Origin: Ignavibacteria bacterium UBA5771
Lineage (GTDB): Bacteria > Bacteroidota > Ignavibacteria > Kapaibacteriales > UBA2268
Direction: 5' to 3'
Assembly: GCA_002418685.1 (NCBI GenBank)
Contig: DIEP01000117.1
Location: 1-6,356 of the forward strand
DNA: 6,356 nt
Under the pieces are notes generated by a model. It did no database searches. It was not told the DNA's origin and saw only the letters and a list, made by a program, of their open reading frames with translations. Made by a program: the position numbers and the translations under genes. This document shows positions 1-5,902 of the stretch, piece by piece (the stretch's first letter is position 1; every line of letters starts with the position of its first letter).

Positions 1-619
1 TTTCACTACAATATTTTGCAAGTGTCTTTTTTGCAAAAATTATATCAGCCACTTGAGCAGCGCAAAAATCAGAGAATCCATCACCTACGTATATAATTAT
101 TGAATCATCAGGCGTTGTCGATAGGATCACATTCCTTTTGCAAACAGCAGACATACAATCGCAATTTTCACTTGCATACGGGAATTGGGGCAAATATCCA
201 TTTTCGCTTTCCAATAATCGATTGCAAAATATATTATTCGCAGCTTTATTTTTAAATATATTATTAGGCAATTTTGCGGATAAATATTTTTTAATAATTA
301 TATCAAAATTATCAGTTGTAATAGCGATTGGTAAATTCTCTTGCTCGCAGAATTCTATAAACTTTAGAAAATAGGGATCAAGTGGTTCATTTTCGATAAT
401 TTCAAGCAATCCATTTTTCGCGAAATCATTGGGTAATGCTTTTGCGAATTCTTTCCAATAGTCAAAAATAGAAATTTCTTTGTTGATTAATTTTGCTAAT
501 GTTTGGTCAAAAGCCCCATAATTTTTAAATATTTTGTCAGTTAAATCATTTTGAGTGATTGTTCCATCAAAATCTAAAAAAATATTGATTTTATCAGAAA
601 TTTTTTTTATAACTTGCAT
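1..619 (-). CDS. MtnX-like HAD-superfamily phosphatase (3' end outside window)
   Basis: Read from the ATG at 619 down, 206 codons are open and the frame leaves the window without a stop. The residues mark a HAD phosphatase of the MtnX-like (HAD-IB) type. Motif I is FLDFDGTIT at about 14-22, with nucleophile Asp16 and acid/base Asp18. A motif II-like strand is AITTD at about 99-103. Motif IV is YVGDGFSDFCAA at about 177-188, with metal-binding Asp180 and Asp184, followed by ADIIFAKKTLAKYC, a typical end of this family. A Cys cluster (NCDC...VCK, about 152-161) is also typical. Family members are cytosolic Mg-dependent phosphatases; MtnX itself acts on an enol-phosphate in methionine salvage. 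No other salvage gene is visible, so the substrate is unknown. The family is usually about 210-230 residues, so little is missing. No good Shine-Dalgarno sequence precedes the start. It is divergent from the gene at 648. Confidence 0.85.
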   Translation of the reverse strand, partial: MQVIKKISDKINIFLDFDGTITQNDLTDKIFKNYGAFDQTLAKLINKEISIFDYWKEFAKALPNDFAKNGLLEIIENEPLDPYFLKFIEFCEQENLPIAITTDNFDIIIKKYLSAKLPNNIFKNKAANNIFCNRLLESENGYLPQFPYASENCDCMSAVCKRNVILSTTPDDSIIIYVGDGFSDFCAAQVADIIFAKKTLAKYCSE

Positions 620-647
620 TTAATTAATAATCAATTTTGGAAAAAAT
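620..647. promoter_or_regulatory. 28-bp divergent intergenic region, possible promoter
   Basis: This short AT-rich gap separates the starts of two divergent genes, so any promoters must overlap the coding ends. On the + strand CAATTTTG at 632-639 differs by one base from the Bacteroidota -7 consensus TAnnTTTG, and GGAA at 639-642 is a weak ribosome binding site for the ATG at 648. No matching TTTG at -33 is visible. In such AT-rich DNA a one-off match is expected by chance, so this is only a candidate. Confidence 0.2.
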
Positions 648-1340
648 ATGAAATTCAAAATTAAGATAATTATTCTATCTTTTTTATTCGTCGGTCAATT
701 GCACGCTCAAAACTTTCCAATGAGCATTGGTGCATATCTTAGCTACTCTGCAGGCGTAAATGCCAATTCAACACCGAAAGGAATAGAAAACAAGGTTGGA
801 TTTAACAATTTACCTGATTTTGGCGTATCATTCTATTATCCACTTGTAGCTGATACAAAATTGGGAGCTCAACTCGATTTAGCATACATTACGCATACAT
901 ATATCCAGAGGTATTATGGTTGTAATTCATGCAAAGATCAGAACTTTCACTTGAATTATTTCGGAATCAATCCCAATCTTTATATTTCAGGTTTTTTAAT
1001 AGGTGTGAATTTTGATATTCCAATTGGAGGCAAACAGGAAGATAGCGATCTTGAAACATCGATTTTAAACACATTGATTGGAGCCAATGTGTCTTATGAA
1101 ATCCCAATTTACTTAAATGAAACCGGAAGGATCATTCTTTTCTTCGAAGGCAATTATTCATTCACAGGGGCAATTAAAGATTTTAAGAAGAATGATCCTA
1201 TGCACAGTTTTGCTGACGACACATATAACCCAAGACCTACTTCATTTGGTCTTGGATTTAAATATATGTTCAATCTTAGTAAATCATTGATGATGATGCA
1301 CCACATGGGTATGGGAATGCGAAATTATCATGGTTGCTGA
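648..1340 (+). CDS. Secreted, probable outer-membrane beta-barrel protein with Met/His-rich tail
   Basis: The 230-residue product starts with a clear Sec signal peptide: basic MKFKIK, hydrophobic core to about 16, likely cleavage near QLHAQ at 17-21. The rest reads as amphipathic beta strands with alternating hydrophobic and aromatic residues (about 25-35, 57-67, 73-81, 103-125, 143-155, 161-172, 197-210). This fits a small outer-membrane beta-barrel or related surface protein. I recognise no specific family. Two features stand out. A CNSC pair (Cys92, Cys95) lies in a presumed loop. After the last strand (SFGLGFKYMFNL) there is an extra tail, 211-230, containing six Met, three His and a terminal Cys. 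Barrels usually end at the last strand, so the tail would face the periplasm and could bind metal, which is inference. The gene is convergent with ispD. A 5-bp hairpin overlapping the stop codon (1335-1350) is too weak to call a terminator. Confidence 0.75.
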   Translation: MKFKIKIIILSFLFVGQLHAQNFPMSIGAYLSYSAGVNANSTPKGIENKVGFNNLPDFGVSFYYPLVADTKLGAQLDLAYITHTYIQRYYGCNSCKDQNFHLNYFGINPNLYISGFLIGVNFDIPIGGKQEDSDLETSILNTLIGANVSYEIPIYLNETGRIILFFEGNYSFTGAIKDFKKNDPMHSFADDTYNPRPTSFGLGFKYMFNLSKSLMMMHHMGMGMRNYHGC

Positions 1341-1360
1341 TAAAGAGCAGAAATATTTAC

Positions 1361-2065
1361 TTAGACTAATACTTCTTGGGTTTTCTCATTGAGAATTAAT
1401 TCGGCAATTTTGAAATCCAGTGGAGTAATGAGTTTAATATTAGTATCTTCTCCTTCAATGACTGAAACCTTATAGCCTGCGAATTCCACTAATTGGGAGG
1501 AATCAGCGCCGACATAATTAACTTCCCTTGCTTTTTCAAAAGAATTTATAATAATATCTGTCCAGAAAGCTTGGGGAGTTTGTGCAATAGATAATTTCCC
1601 ACGCTGCAAAGTGCGAACCACCTCTCCCGCGTGGTCTACTTCTTTAACGGGATCTTTGGGAGTTGTTCCAAGAATCACTGCACCATAATCTTCGGCTGCA
1701 TTGATAATTTTCTTAATTGCTTGCTGCGAAACAAATGGTCGAACTGCATCATGAATCAGAATTAACTCAGCATCCTTAATTGCGCTAGAACGCAATGCGT
1801 TATAAATTGAATCTTGACGCTCTTTTCCGCCGACAACAATATCTTTGACTTTGTCCAATTTATAAGTTTTAACAAGTTCTTTCGTATAAGTAAACCATTC
1901 TGAATGAACTGCAATAACTATTGAAGTCACATCTTCAATATCAGAAAATTTTTCAAGTGTATGAACGATTACAGGTTTCCCTTTCAGGTCTACAAATTGC
2001 TTTGGTATCTCGCTTCCAAATCTTTCACCTTTTCCTCCCGCTGGTATTATAACACTAACGTTCAT
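1361..2065 (-). CDS. ispD: 2-C-methyl-D-erythritol 4-phosphate cytidylyltransferase
   Basis: IspD is the cytosolic third enzyme of the MEP isoprenoid pathway and joins MEP and CTP to give CDP-ME plus pyrophosphate. The 234 residues match the family in length and motif order. The nucleotide loop is PAGGKGERFG at 8-17, with PKQ at 21-23 (Lys22 as catalytic lysine). GGKERQDSIYNAL is at 79-91 and HDAVRPFV at 105-112 (Asp106, Arg109, metal and substrate side). GTTPKDPVKEV is at 133-143, LQRGKLSIAQTPQAF at 153-167, GADSSQLVE at 186-194, and GEDTNIKLITPLDF at 205-218 with the conserved Lys near 211. Small departures are Pro instead of the usual first Ala in the AAG loop and GADSS where TDDAS is common; neither looks inactivating. 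The ATG at 2065 has a weak AAGAG site 8 bases upstream. The only close same-strand neighbour is the phage portal gene, 73 bp upstream; no other MEP gene is visible. Confidence 0.96.
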   Translation of the reverse strand: MNVSVIIPAGGKGERFGSEIPKQFVDLKGKPVIVHTLEKFSDIEDVTSIVIAVHSEWFTYTKELVKTYKLDKVKDIVVGGKERQDSIYNALRSSAIKDAELILIHDAVRPFVSQQAIKKIINAAEDYGAVILGTTPKDPVKEVDHAGEVVRTLQRGKLSIAQTPQAFWTDIIINSFEKAREVNYVGADSSQLVEFAGYKVSVIEGEDTNIKLITPLDFKIAELILNEKTQEVLV

Positions 2066-2099
2066 TATATATGCTCTTATTTTATTTCAAAATCATTTT

Positions 2100-2119
2100 A
2101 AATATAAACGTTTTTATTT
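2100..2119. repeat. Imperfect 20-bp dyad in portal-ispD spacer
   Basis: Centred on the CG at 2109-2110, nine of ten base pairs are complementary, with a single T/T mismatch at 2105/2114. The core AAACGTTT is perfect. It lies upstream of ispD and next to a second dyad. It could be an operator, part of a terminator or a mobile-element end. Its AT richness means chance cannot be excluded. Confidence 0.4.
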
Positions 2120-2120
2120 G

Positions 2121-2138
2121 TTTTTTATTCATAAAAAA
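2121..2138. repeat. Perfect 8-bp inverted repeat directly after the portal stop codon
   Basis: TTTTTTAT, a TC spacer and ATAAAAAA form a perfect dyad that abuts the portal gene stop codon (2139-2141). On the minus strand the hairpin would follow the end of the phage operon, which is where a terminator is expected. However, the stem contains only A-T pairs, the spacer is only two bases, and no T-run follows on that strand, so it is a poor rho-independent terminator. It may instead mark a protein-binding site or the end of the phage DNA. Confidence 0.4.
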
Positions 2139-3284
2139 TTAAAAATTGTTTATATAAAATTCGTTTTCATTTAAGTCATATTTTTTCATAAAATATTCTT
2201 TTTTGAATTGGAAATTATCAATAGAAGCAAGTTTTACGTCATTATCAATATCAAAAGATAAATTCCTCTGGGTTCTAAATTTGAAAATTGGAGATTGCAT
2301 TTTTGGGAAATTTAGCTTTGTGATATAATCGCATAAAATATTTAAAGTGCTTTCTACTAATATTTTATCGCTCAGAATCACATCTTCACGAACCTTGAAA
2401 TGAGTAGCAGAAGCCGCGTAAGAACCATGCTCCAATTCAGTTGTCAACGTTTCTGATAATAATGCCTTCGAAATTTCAGCATTTGCCATTCTTATTAGCT
2501 GCGCATAAAGTTCGACGGATTTTGATTGACCAATATCTCGAATATCAATATTAATATCATTTGGTGTAGCAATTGTCTGCGATTCAACAAGTTCATTTAG
2601 CCTGTCGCTGAGACTTTGCAATTCCTCAGGAGTTGGCGAATATGTATATTGTCCAATGATAATTGGTAAACCATACTTTTCTAAAAAATTCATCCAAAAT
2701 CGGAATCCTACATTTTTGATTGTAGCGGGCCAATAGCATTTTGCAAGCAGCGATTCCCCGTATGGGTTAGAATATGTTGGCAAATTTCTTGGAATTAAAA
2801 ATTTGTTTTCAGGTAGAAAATCGCCTTTCAAGCTGTCTCGCTTCCTGAATTTTAAATTATTTTGTTCATCATAATAGAACCATTCCAAAGGTTTCGGGAT
2901 AATATCTTTTGGTATATAATTGCCATTATCATCATATTCCCATATTATTTCAAGCACTTGCATACCTGTAAATACAGATTCCAGGATATTATTCATCAAA
3001 TTAAATACATCGAGTTTTTGGAATATTTTTCTAATAAATTGAGATATATCAGAGTTTGCATCGCGATCGAATATATCCCAATCTTGCGATAAAACACCAG
3101 CCTTCCGCGATTGCATACATGACCAAATATGCGGGTCATTTTTCAATTCGGGGAATATCTTGCTTACTCCGCCATTTTGCTGAATCACTTTATCCGGATT
3201 TGGGAGTATCCCAATAAATCGCTGGAATGTGAGGACTTGCTCGCGAGTAACCAGCTCATTTGTTAATAAAGAATTTGGAATCAA
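2139..3284 (-). CDS. Phage portal protein, Mu gp29-like (DUF935)
   Basis: The portal is a dodecameric ring at the capsid vertex through which DNA is packaged and ejected. This 381-residue protein reads as the DUF935 family. DPHIWSCMQSRKAGVLSQDWDI at about 50-71 (given here in parts: DPHI, SCMQSRKAGV, DWDI) is the characteristic N-terminal segment. PLEWFYYDEQNNLKFR lies at 132-147, the conserved PYGESLLAKCYWP-type block at 174-186, then the FWMNFLEKYGLPIIIGQY-type block at 196-213. A helical region with LLSETLTTE and a small-residue linker follows at 275-295. Mu gp29 is longer (about 510 residues), so this is a compact version lacking a C-terminal extension. The start is TTG, chosen because AAGGTGA stands five to six bases upstream, fused to the preceding stop. 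Its position last in the operon, after lysis genes and before host ispD, is unusual: Mu-type phages place it before the protease and capsid genes, next to the large terminase. Confidence 0.88.
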   Translation of the reverse strand: MIPNSLLTNELVTREQVLTFQRFIGILPNPDKVIQQNGGVSKIFPELKNDPHIWSCMQSRKAGVLSQDWDIFDRDANSDISQFIRKIFQKLDVFNLMNNILESVFTGMQVLEIIWEYDDNGNYIPKDIIPKPLEWFYYDEQNNLKFRKRDSLKGDFLPENKFLIPRNLPTYSNPYGESLLAKCYWPATIKNVGFRFWMNFLEKYGLPIIIGQYTYSPTPEELQSLSDRLNELVESQTIATPNDINIDIRDIGQSKSVELYAQLIRMANAEISKALLSETLTTELEHGSYAASATHFKVREDVILSDKILVESTLNILCDYITKLNFPKMQSPIFKFRTQRNLSFDIDNDVKLASIDNFQFKKEYFMKKYDLNENEFYINNF

Positions 3285-3288
3285 TTTA

Positions 3289-3295
3289 TCACCTT
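3289..3295 (-). promoter_or_regulatory. Strong RBS fused to stop codon, supports TTG start of portal
   Basis: The minus strand reads TAAGGTGATAAATTG, in which the TAA ends the spanin-like gene and also begins the Shine-Dalgarno AAGGTGA. The spacing to TTG at 3284 is normal. The GTG inside this motif would run into TGA within three codons, so TTG is the start. Confidence 0.75.
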
Positions 3296-3722
3296 ATTTT
3301 TTTATAATATTACCAATTAAAAATCCACCAATAAAATAAACAGGTCCTTCCCACCATCGCGATTTCTTTTGAATTTCTTTTGTAATGATTTCTGTTGTCA
3401 ATGTGTCGGGCGATTTTCGGAGCTCAAAAGAAAAGTAATTTTCGGGAAATTGGTAGCCCAATCTTATAGTATCGAATTTTATAATAGTGTCAACGTGTGC
3501 AATAAAAGGTTGCGTCTGAATAATTGTGTCCCGAATATATTCTACTTTTGCTACTGCTTTTTCAATAATCAATGGTTCGGCGGGAAGAACCTGTAAAATT
3601 GTATCCCTAACCCACTTTTCTTGTATTGAAGACTTCTGGTCATCGTGATGTCCAATTATCAACAAAGAGAAAAGCAGGTTAAGAAAAATTGAAAGCGTCA
3701 ATATTTTATCTTTTGTTGTCAT
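3294..3722 (-). CDS. Small two-anchor membrane protein, spanin-like
   Basis: Starting at the ATG at 3722 the product has 142 residues. An in-frame TTG just upstream is possible but lacks a binding site. It has a hydrophobic N-terminal segment (about 8-24, LTLSIFLNLLFSLLIIG), a hydrophilic middle, and a second hydrophobic segment at the C-terminus (about 127-139, GPVYFIGGFLIGN) preceded by SRWWE. The middle repeats DTI at about 40, 65, 78 and 84 and DTL at 106. There is no Cys, so no lipobox. The place directly after an endolysin and the small size suggest a spanin that disrupts the outer membrane during lysis. Classical inner-membrane spanins have one N-terminal anchor, and unimolecular spanins have a lipid anchor plus a C-terminal helix; this protein fits neither exactly. 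Valine/DTI-rich, short membrane proteins of this look occur in Bacteroidota phages, but I cannot assign a family with certainty. The stop of the endolysin and this start share a base (TGATG), implying coupled translation. Confidence 0.65.
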   Translation of the reverse strand: MTTKDKILTLSIFLNLLFSLLIIGHHDDQKSSIQEKWVRDTILQVLPAEPLIIEKAVAKVEYIRDTIIQTQPFIAHVDTIIKFDTIRLGYQFPENYFSFELRKSPDTLTTEIITKEIQKKSRWWEGPVYFIGGFLIGNIIKK

Positions 3723-4294
3723 CAATTGATTGCATTAAAGCCAACTAAACCGAGAATTTTCAGTCTTCCAATTGGATGATAAATATTGCGTTTTTTGATA
3801 AATACTCCTTCTTTGCCACTCGCTTGATCTTTTGTATTGAAAGCTACAGTTTGCACCCATCCCGCATTCTGAACTTTGAAAATTTTTTCAATATGCCCAA
3901 ATGATGTTTGACCTTTTCGCCAAACAATTAAGTTATGTTTCTCAGGTTTATAAGAAGTCTTGATCCCACTGGATTTTGCGAAATTGAATATTGCTTGAGC
4001 TAAACCTGTTCGCGGAATTGGGATAAGAGAGATCGGCAAATTTGATTGCTTGCATGCTTCATAAAAGCAATAATAAATACCTGCTGCACAATATGAACTT
4101 GGGTAAATCAGCCCCACGCTTCTCCAATATTTTTCGACTTCTCCATCATTGCGATTTGATGCTTCGGTTGTCCCAACTTGTTTCAATGCTATCTCTAAAG
4201 ATTTCTCAAGCAATATGCCATTCGCAGGAATCTCGAATTTGTTTTGGGAATACAAAATAAATGGCAATAGGAATATCAATGTTATTTTTTTCAT
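3722..4294 (-). CDS. Secreted Cys/His peptidoglycan hydrolase (phage endolysin)
   Basis: From the ATG at 4294 the product has 190 residues. Residues 1-17 form a Sec signal peptide (MKK, then a hydrophobic stretch ending ILYSQ). The enzyme part looks like the CHAP/NlpC-P60 papain-like fold. QVGTTEASNRNDGEVEKYW at 39-57 and YCAAGIYYCFYEA at 68-80 correspond to the familiar QxGxxE..NdG..VE.Y and WCAAF blocks, with Cys69 as nucleophile. FGHIEKI at 132-138 supplies His134, and FN at 152-153 a likely third residue, Asn153. Such enzymes cut amide or peptide bonds in peptidoglycan and here would release phage progeny. A longer reading from TTG at 4342 adds 16 residues that spoil the signal peptide and overlap the upstream gene, while ATG at 4294 is preceded by AAGAG, so the shorter form is preferred. 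Neighbours are a holin-like gene upstream and a spanin-like gene downstream, making a lysis cassette. A host cell-wall enzyme is the alternative but the context argues against it. Confidence 0.85.
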   Translation of the reverse strand: MKKITLIFLLPFILYSQNKFEIPANGILLEKSLEIALKQVGTTEASNRNDGEVEKYWRSVGLIYPSSYCAAGIYYCFYEACKQSNLPISLIPIPRTGLAQAIFNFAKSSGIKTSYKPEKHNLIVWRKGQTSFGHIEKIFKVQNAGWVQTVAFNTKDQASGKEGVFIKKRNIYHPIGRLKILGLVGFNAIN

Positions 4295-4296
4295 TA

Positions 4297-4303
4297 TTCT
4301 CTT
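4297..4303 (-). promoter_or_regulatory. RBS fused to stop codon, decides endolysin start
   Basis: The minus strand reads TAAGAGAATAATG: the TAA ends the holin-like gene and the overlapping AAGAGA serves as the binding site for the ATG at 4294. This supports the 190-residue endolysin over the longer TTG form. Confidence 0.6.
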
Positions 4304-4586
4304 AATAAAATGTGAAATAAATGCCAAGAACTCCGAATCCAATCAGTAAATGAACAGAGAGAAAGATTGCGCTCAATACATTTGTGCTTTGAATTTTGAT
4401 AAAATCAAGCTTAGTGAAAATATACGAGGATAGACTGGAAAGAGCAATAGCAAGCGATTCCAACACAATTAGAAACAACAAAGTTTTTATTTCTGCTGTT
4501 TTGGGACTTAATAACGAAAGAGCAAAAATTCCAAGCATTAATAGCACAGAATTTCGCATTATGAGATTTTTAATGTTTGCCCACAT
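4302..4586 (-). CDS. Small three-helix membrane protein, holin candidate
   Basis: The 94-residue product is mostly hydrophobic with three likely membrane helices, roughly 13-27, 34-56 and 70-92, a short N-terminus (MWANIKNLIMRNS) and a charged turn (FTKLDFIKIQ, about 57-66) between the last two. Size and topology match class I holins, which form the inner-membrane hole that times lysis. The gene sits immediately upstream of an endolysin, the usual place for a holin. There is no sequence motif that proves this and holins are too diverse to recognise by eye, so the function rests on context. The endolysin next door has its own signal peptide, so the protein may act to trigger or depolarise rather than to release the enzyme. 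The ATG at 4586 is preceded by a strong AAAGGTGA. Confidence 0.6.
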   Translation of the reverse strand: MWANIKNLIMRNSVLLMLGIFALSLLSPKTAEIKTLLFLIVLESLAIALSSLSSYIFTKLDFIKIQSTNVLSAIFLSVHLLIGFGVLGIYFTFY

Positions 4587-4590
4587 TATT

Positions 4591-4598
4591 TCACCTTT
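4591..4598 (-). promoter_or_regulatory. Strong RBS fused to stop codon of decoration gene
   Basis: The minus strand reads TAAAGGTGAAATAATG: the TAA ends the decoration protein gene and AAAGGTGA precedes the holin-like ATG at 4586 with about four bases of spacing. Confidence 0.7.
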
Positions 4599-4941
4599 AT
4601 AATTGTGTAAGCAATATTTTTACAAAGCCATTGCTTGATGCACCGAGAGCTTTGCCACAAATTTTTTCGCCTGCCTCGAATACTTTTGCATTTCCAAGTG
4701 CATCCGATGAAATGTATTCACCATTTGCAATACTTTCGCTTGCTCTTACAATTGCAGTTCCCAAAGTGATTACTGAAATGTTCTCTCCACTTGTTGCATC
4801 GTAATCGGCGACTCCAAGGGATTGAGCACCTAAACCGCAAATATTTCCTTCAAAATCCACAAAATGGAATGCGGTCAGATCTTGTGTTGCTTTGATTGTA
4901 AGTCTTAATATCGGTTGATAAGTTAATGCTGATGTTGACAT
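4597..4941 (-). CDS. Capsid decoration (cement) protein, DUF2190-like
   Basis: The 114-residue product has the Gly/Ala-rich pattern of DUF2190 capsid cement proteins. ICGLGAQSLGVADYDATSGE at 34-53 matches the usual G..ilGva...a.aGe block. It continues into ISVITLGTAIVRAS at 55-68, then IANGEYISSDALGNAKVF at 71-88 and ICGKALGASSNGFVKILL at 94-111. Such proteins form small beta-rich trimers that bind the outside of the mature capsid and stabilise it. Location directly downstream of the major capsid gene, 9 bp after its stop, is the standard place and supports the call. The length is normal for the family (about 105-125 residues). The product lacks a signal peptide and would be cytosolic until assembly. 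Confidence 0.85.
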   Translation of the reverse strand: MSTSALTYQPILRLTIKATQDLTAFHFVDFEGNICGLGAQSLGVADYDATSGENISVITLGTAIVRASESIANGEYISSDALGNAKVFEAGEKICGKALGASSNGFVKILLTQL

Positions 4942-4946
4942 AATTT

Positions 4947-4952
4947 CTCCTT
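4947..4952 (-). promoter_or_regulatory. Perfect AAGGAG RBS fused to capsid gene stop codon
   Basis: The minus strand reads TAAGGAGAAATTATG: TAA closes the major capsid gene and AAGGAG drives the decoration gene ATG at 4941. The same motif with nearly the same spacing precedes the capsid gene itself, consistent with high output of both proteins. Confidence 0.8.
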
Positions 4953-5889
4953 AAATTTGAATTGTATCATTAATTAAAAATGCTGCTTCGGGAGCAATCG
5001 CTTTGATTTCCCAATTATCAGTGGCGCGAATTACTTTGATTTTTCCACCATTTTCATAGTAAGAATCGATTTCGGGCATCCCTTCTCTTTGGAAAGTGTA
5101 TCCGTAGCTTGGATTATATTGCGTCCTTCGGGATCGCTCAGATTGATCCACGAAAGCGATTATCAGGTTATCCTTCCAGATATCTTGGAAAATTCTACCA
5201 TCTTCCGAATAAACACTTGTTCCAATATAAATATTTTTAATTCCAAGAGATTCTTGAAGCATCTGGTAAGTAAATTTAAGATTTCCTGCATTCTGGATTA
5301 TGTTTCCAAGAGCAAAATTATTTTCTATTGCTCGATATGTATCCATTCCCATTACTATTATATTCGGTTTCCTGCCGATGTTTTCTCTGAGTTGCTCAAT
5401 AGCATCATTAATAATTGTTAGAGGATTATCTGAGCTGCCATTGAATGACTCGCCTGCTTGCAATATTTTTTTTGAAGATGAATCGAAATTCAATGGATTC
5501 TGCACATAATCGGCTATTGCTTTTTCACGCTCTAATGCAAGCAAATCAAGTAAATCGCGGGTCAATTTTTGCTCGTATTTCAATTCATCGTAAGTCTCTA
5601 ATTCTTCAATATAATCCATTGCTACTTCAAGGTCTCTTTCTCTCAAAGTAAATTCTATAGTGTCATAATCGCTTGTGGGAATTCTGTTTGAGTTGCTTCT
5701 GATTGCACGTTCAGAATTGCGAACAACAAAAGCATCCTTTCCGAATTTTGGCACTTTCCCCTTTTGAGAGTTCACTTTTACGATTGGGAAAAGCTTCTCA
5801 CCGATAAAATTCGACGGTGTATAGCCCTGCGCTATGTTTGTTAATACGGGATCGACCATTCTTAATTGGTCTAATCGTGATAGAGACAT
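4951..5889 (-). CDS. Phage major capsid protein
   Basis: The 312-residue product is the main shell protein, expected to adopt the HK97 fold. The N-terminus has the recognisable series DPVLTNIAQGYTPSNFIGEKLFP (about 13-35, conserved points NIAQGY, FIGEKLFP), then GKVPKFGKDAF at 44-54, SERAIRSNSNR at 59-69 and the LEREKAIADYVQNPLNF-type helix at 119-135. The central helix-strand unit includes AIEQLRENIGRKPNIIVMGMDTYRAI (about 163-188), the expected spine and A-domain part. The C-terminus contains VIRATDNWEIKAIAPEAAFLI-type strands at 287-307. This matches capsid proteins found in siphoviral and Mu-like prophages with a separate protease/scaffold, and none of it suggests an N-terminal fused scaffold. 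It lies between the protease/scaffold and decoration genes, the normal order. ATG at 5889 follows a perfect AAGGAG. Confidence 0.88.
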   Translation of the reverse strand: MSLSRLDQLRMVDPVLTNIAQGYTPSNFIGEKLFPIVKVNSQKGKVPKFGKDAFVVRNSERAIRSNSNRIPTSDYDTIEFTLRERDLEVAMDYIEELETYDELKYEQKLTRDLLDLLALEREKAIADYVQNPLNFDSSSKKILQAGESFNGSSDNPLTIINDAIEQLRENIGRKPNIIVMGMDTYRAIENNFALGNIIQNAGNLKFTYQMLQESLGIKNIYIGTSVYSEDGRIFQDIWKDNLIIAFVDQSERSRRTQYNPSYGYTFQREGMPEIDSYYENGGKIKVIRATDNWEIKAIAPEAAFLINDTIQI

Positions 5890-5896
5890 TTTATTT

Positions 5897-5902
5897 CTCC
5901 TT
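5897..5902 (-). promoter_or_regulatory. Perfect AAGGAG RBS fused to stop codon upstream of capsid gene
   Basis: The minus strand reads TAAGGAGAAATAAAATG: the TAA that ends the protease/scaffold gene is the first part of the Shine-Dalgarno site for the major capsid ATG at 5889. Confidence 0.8.

Noticed and set aside
138..374. Plus-strand open frame of 78 codons
   Set aside because: It lies antisense within the MtnX-like phosphatase, whose motifs are clearly conserved; the plus-strand product shows no family features.
1335..1350. Possible terminator hairpin between the convergent genes
   Set aside because: The stem TTGCT/AGCAG is only five pairs with one wobble, overlaps the stop codon and lacks a proper T-run.
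2088..2095. ispD promoter -7 element (TGATTTTG on the minus strand)
   Set aside because: One mismatch to TAnnTTTG and no TTTG at -33; AT richness makes such matches common, and a competing near match lies close by.
2121..2138. Rho-independent terminator for the phage operon
   Set aside because: The dyad is perfect but all A-T, with a two-base spacer and no T-tract downstream on the minus strand, so it is listed as an inverted repeat only.
2862..3092. Plus-strand open frame opposite the portal gene
   Set aside because: Antisense shadow of the DUF935 coding sequence, with low-complexity Ile/Tyr-rich translation and no binding site.
4295..4342. Longer endolysin start at TTG 4342
   Set aside because: It lies inside the holin-like gene, has no good binding site and places 16 residues ahead of an otherwise well-formed signal peptide.
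5089..5651. Several plus-strand open frames opposite the capsid gene
   Set aside because: Mutually overlapping shadows of the major capsid gene without protein-like patterns.
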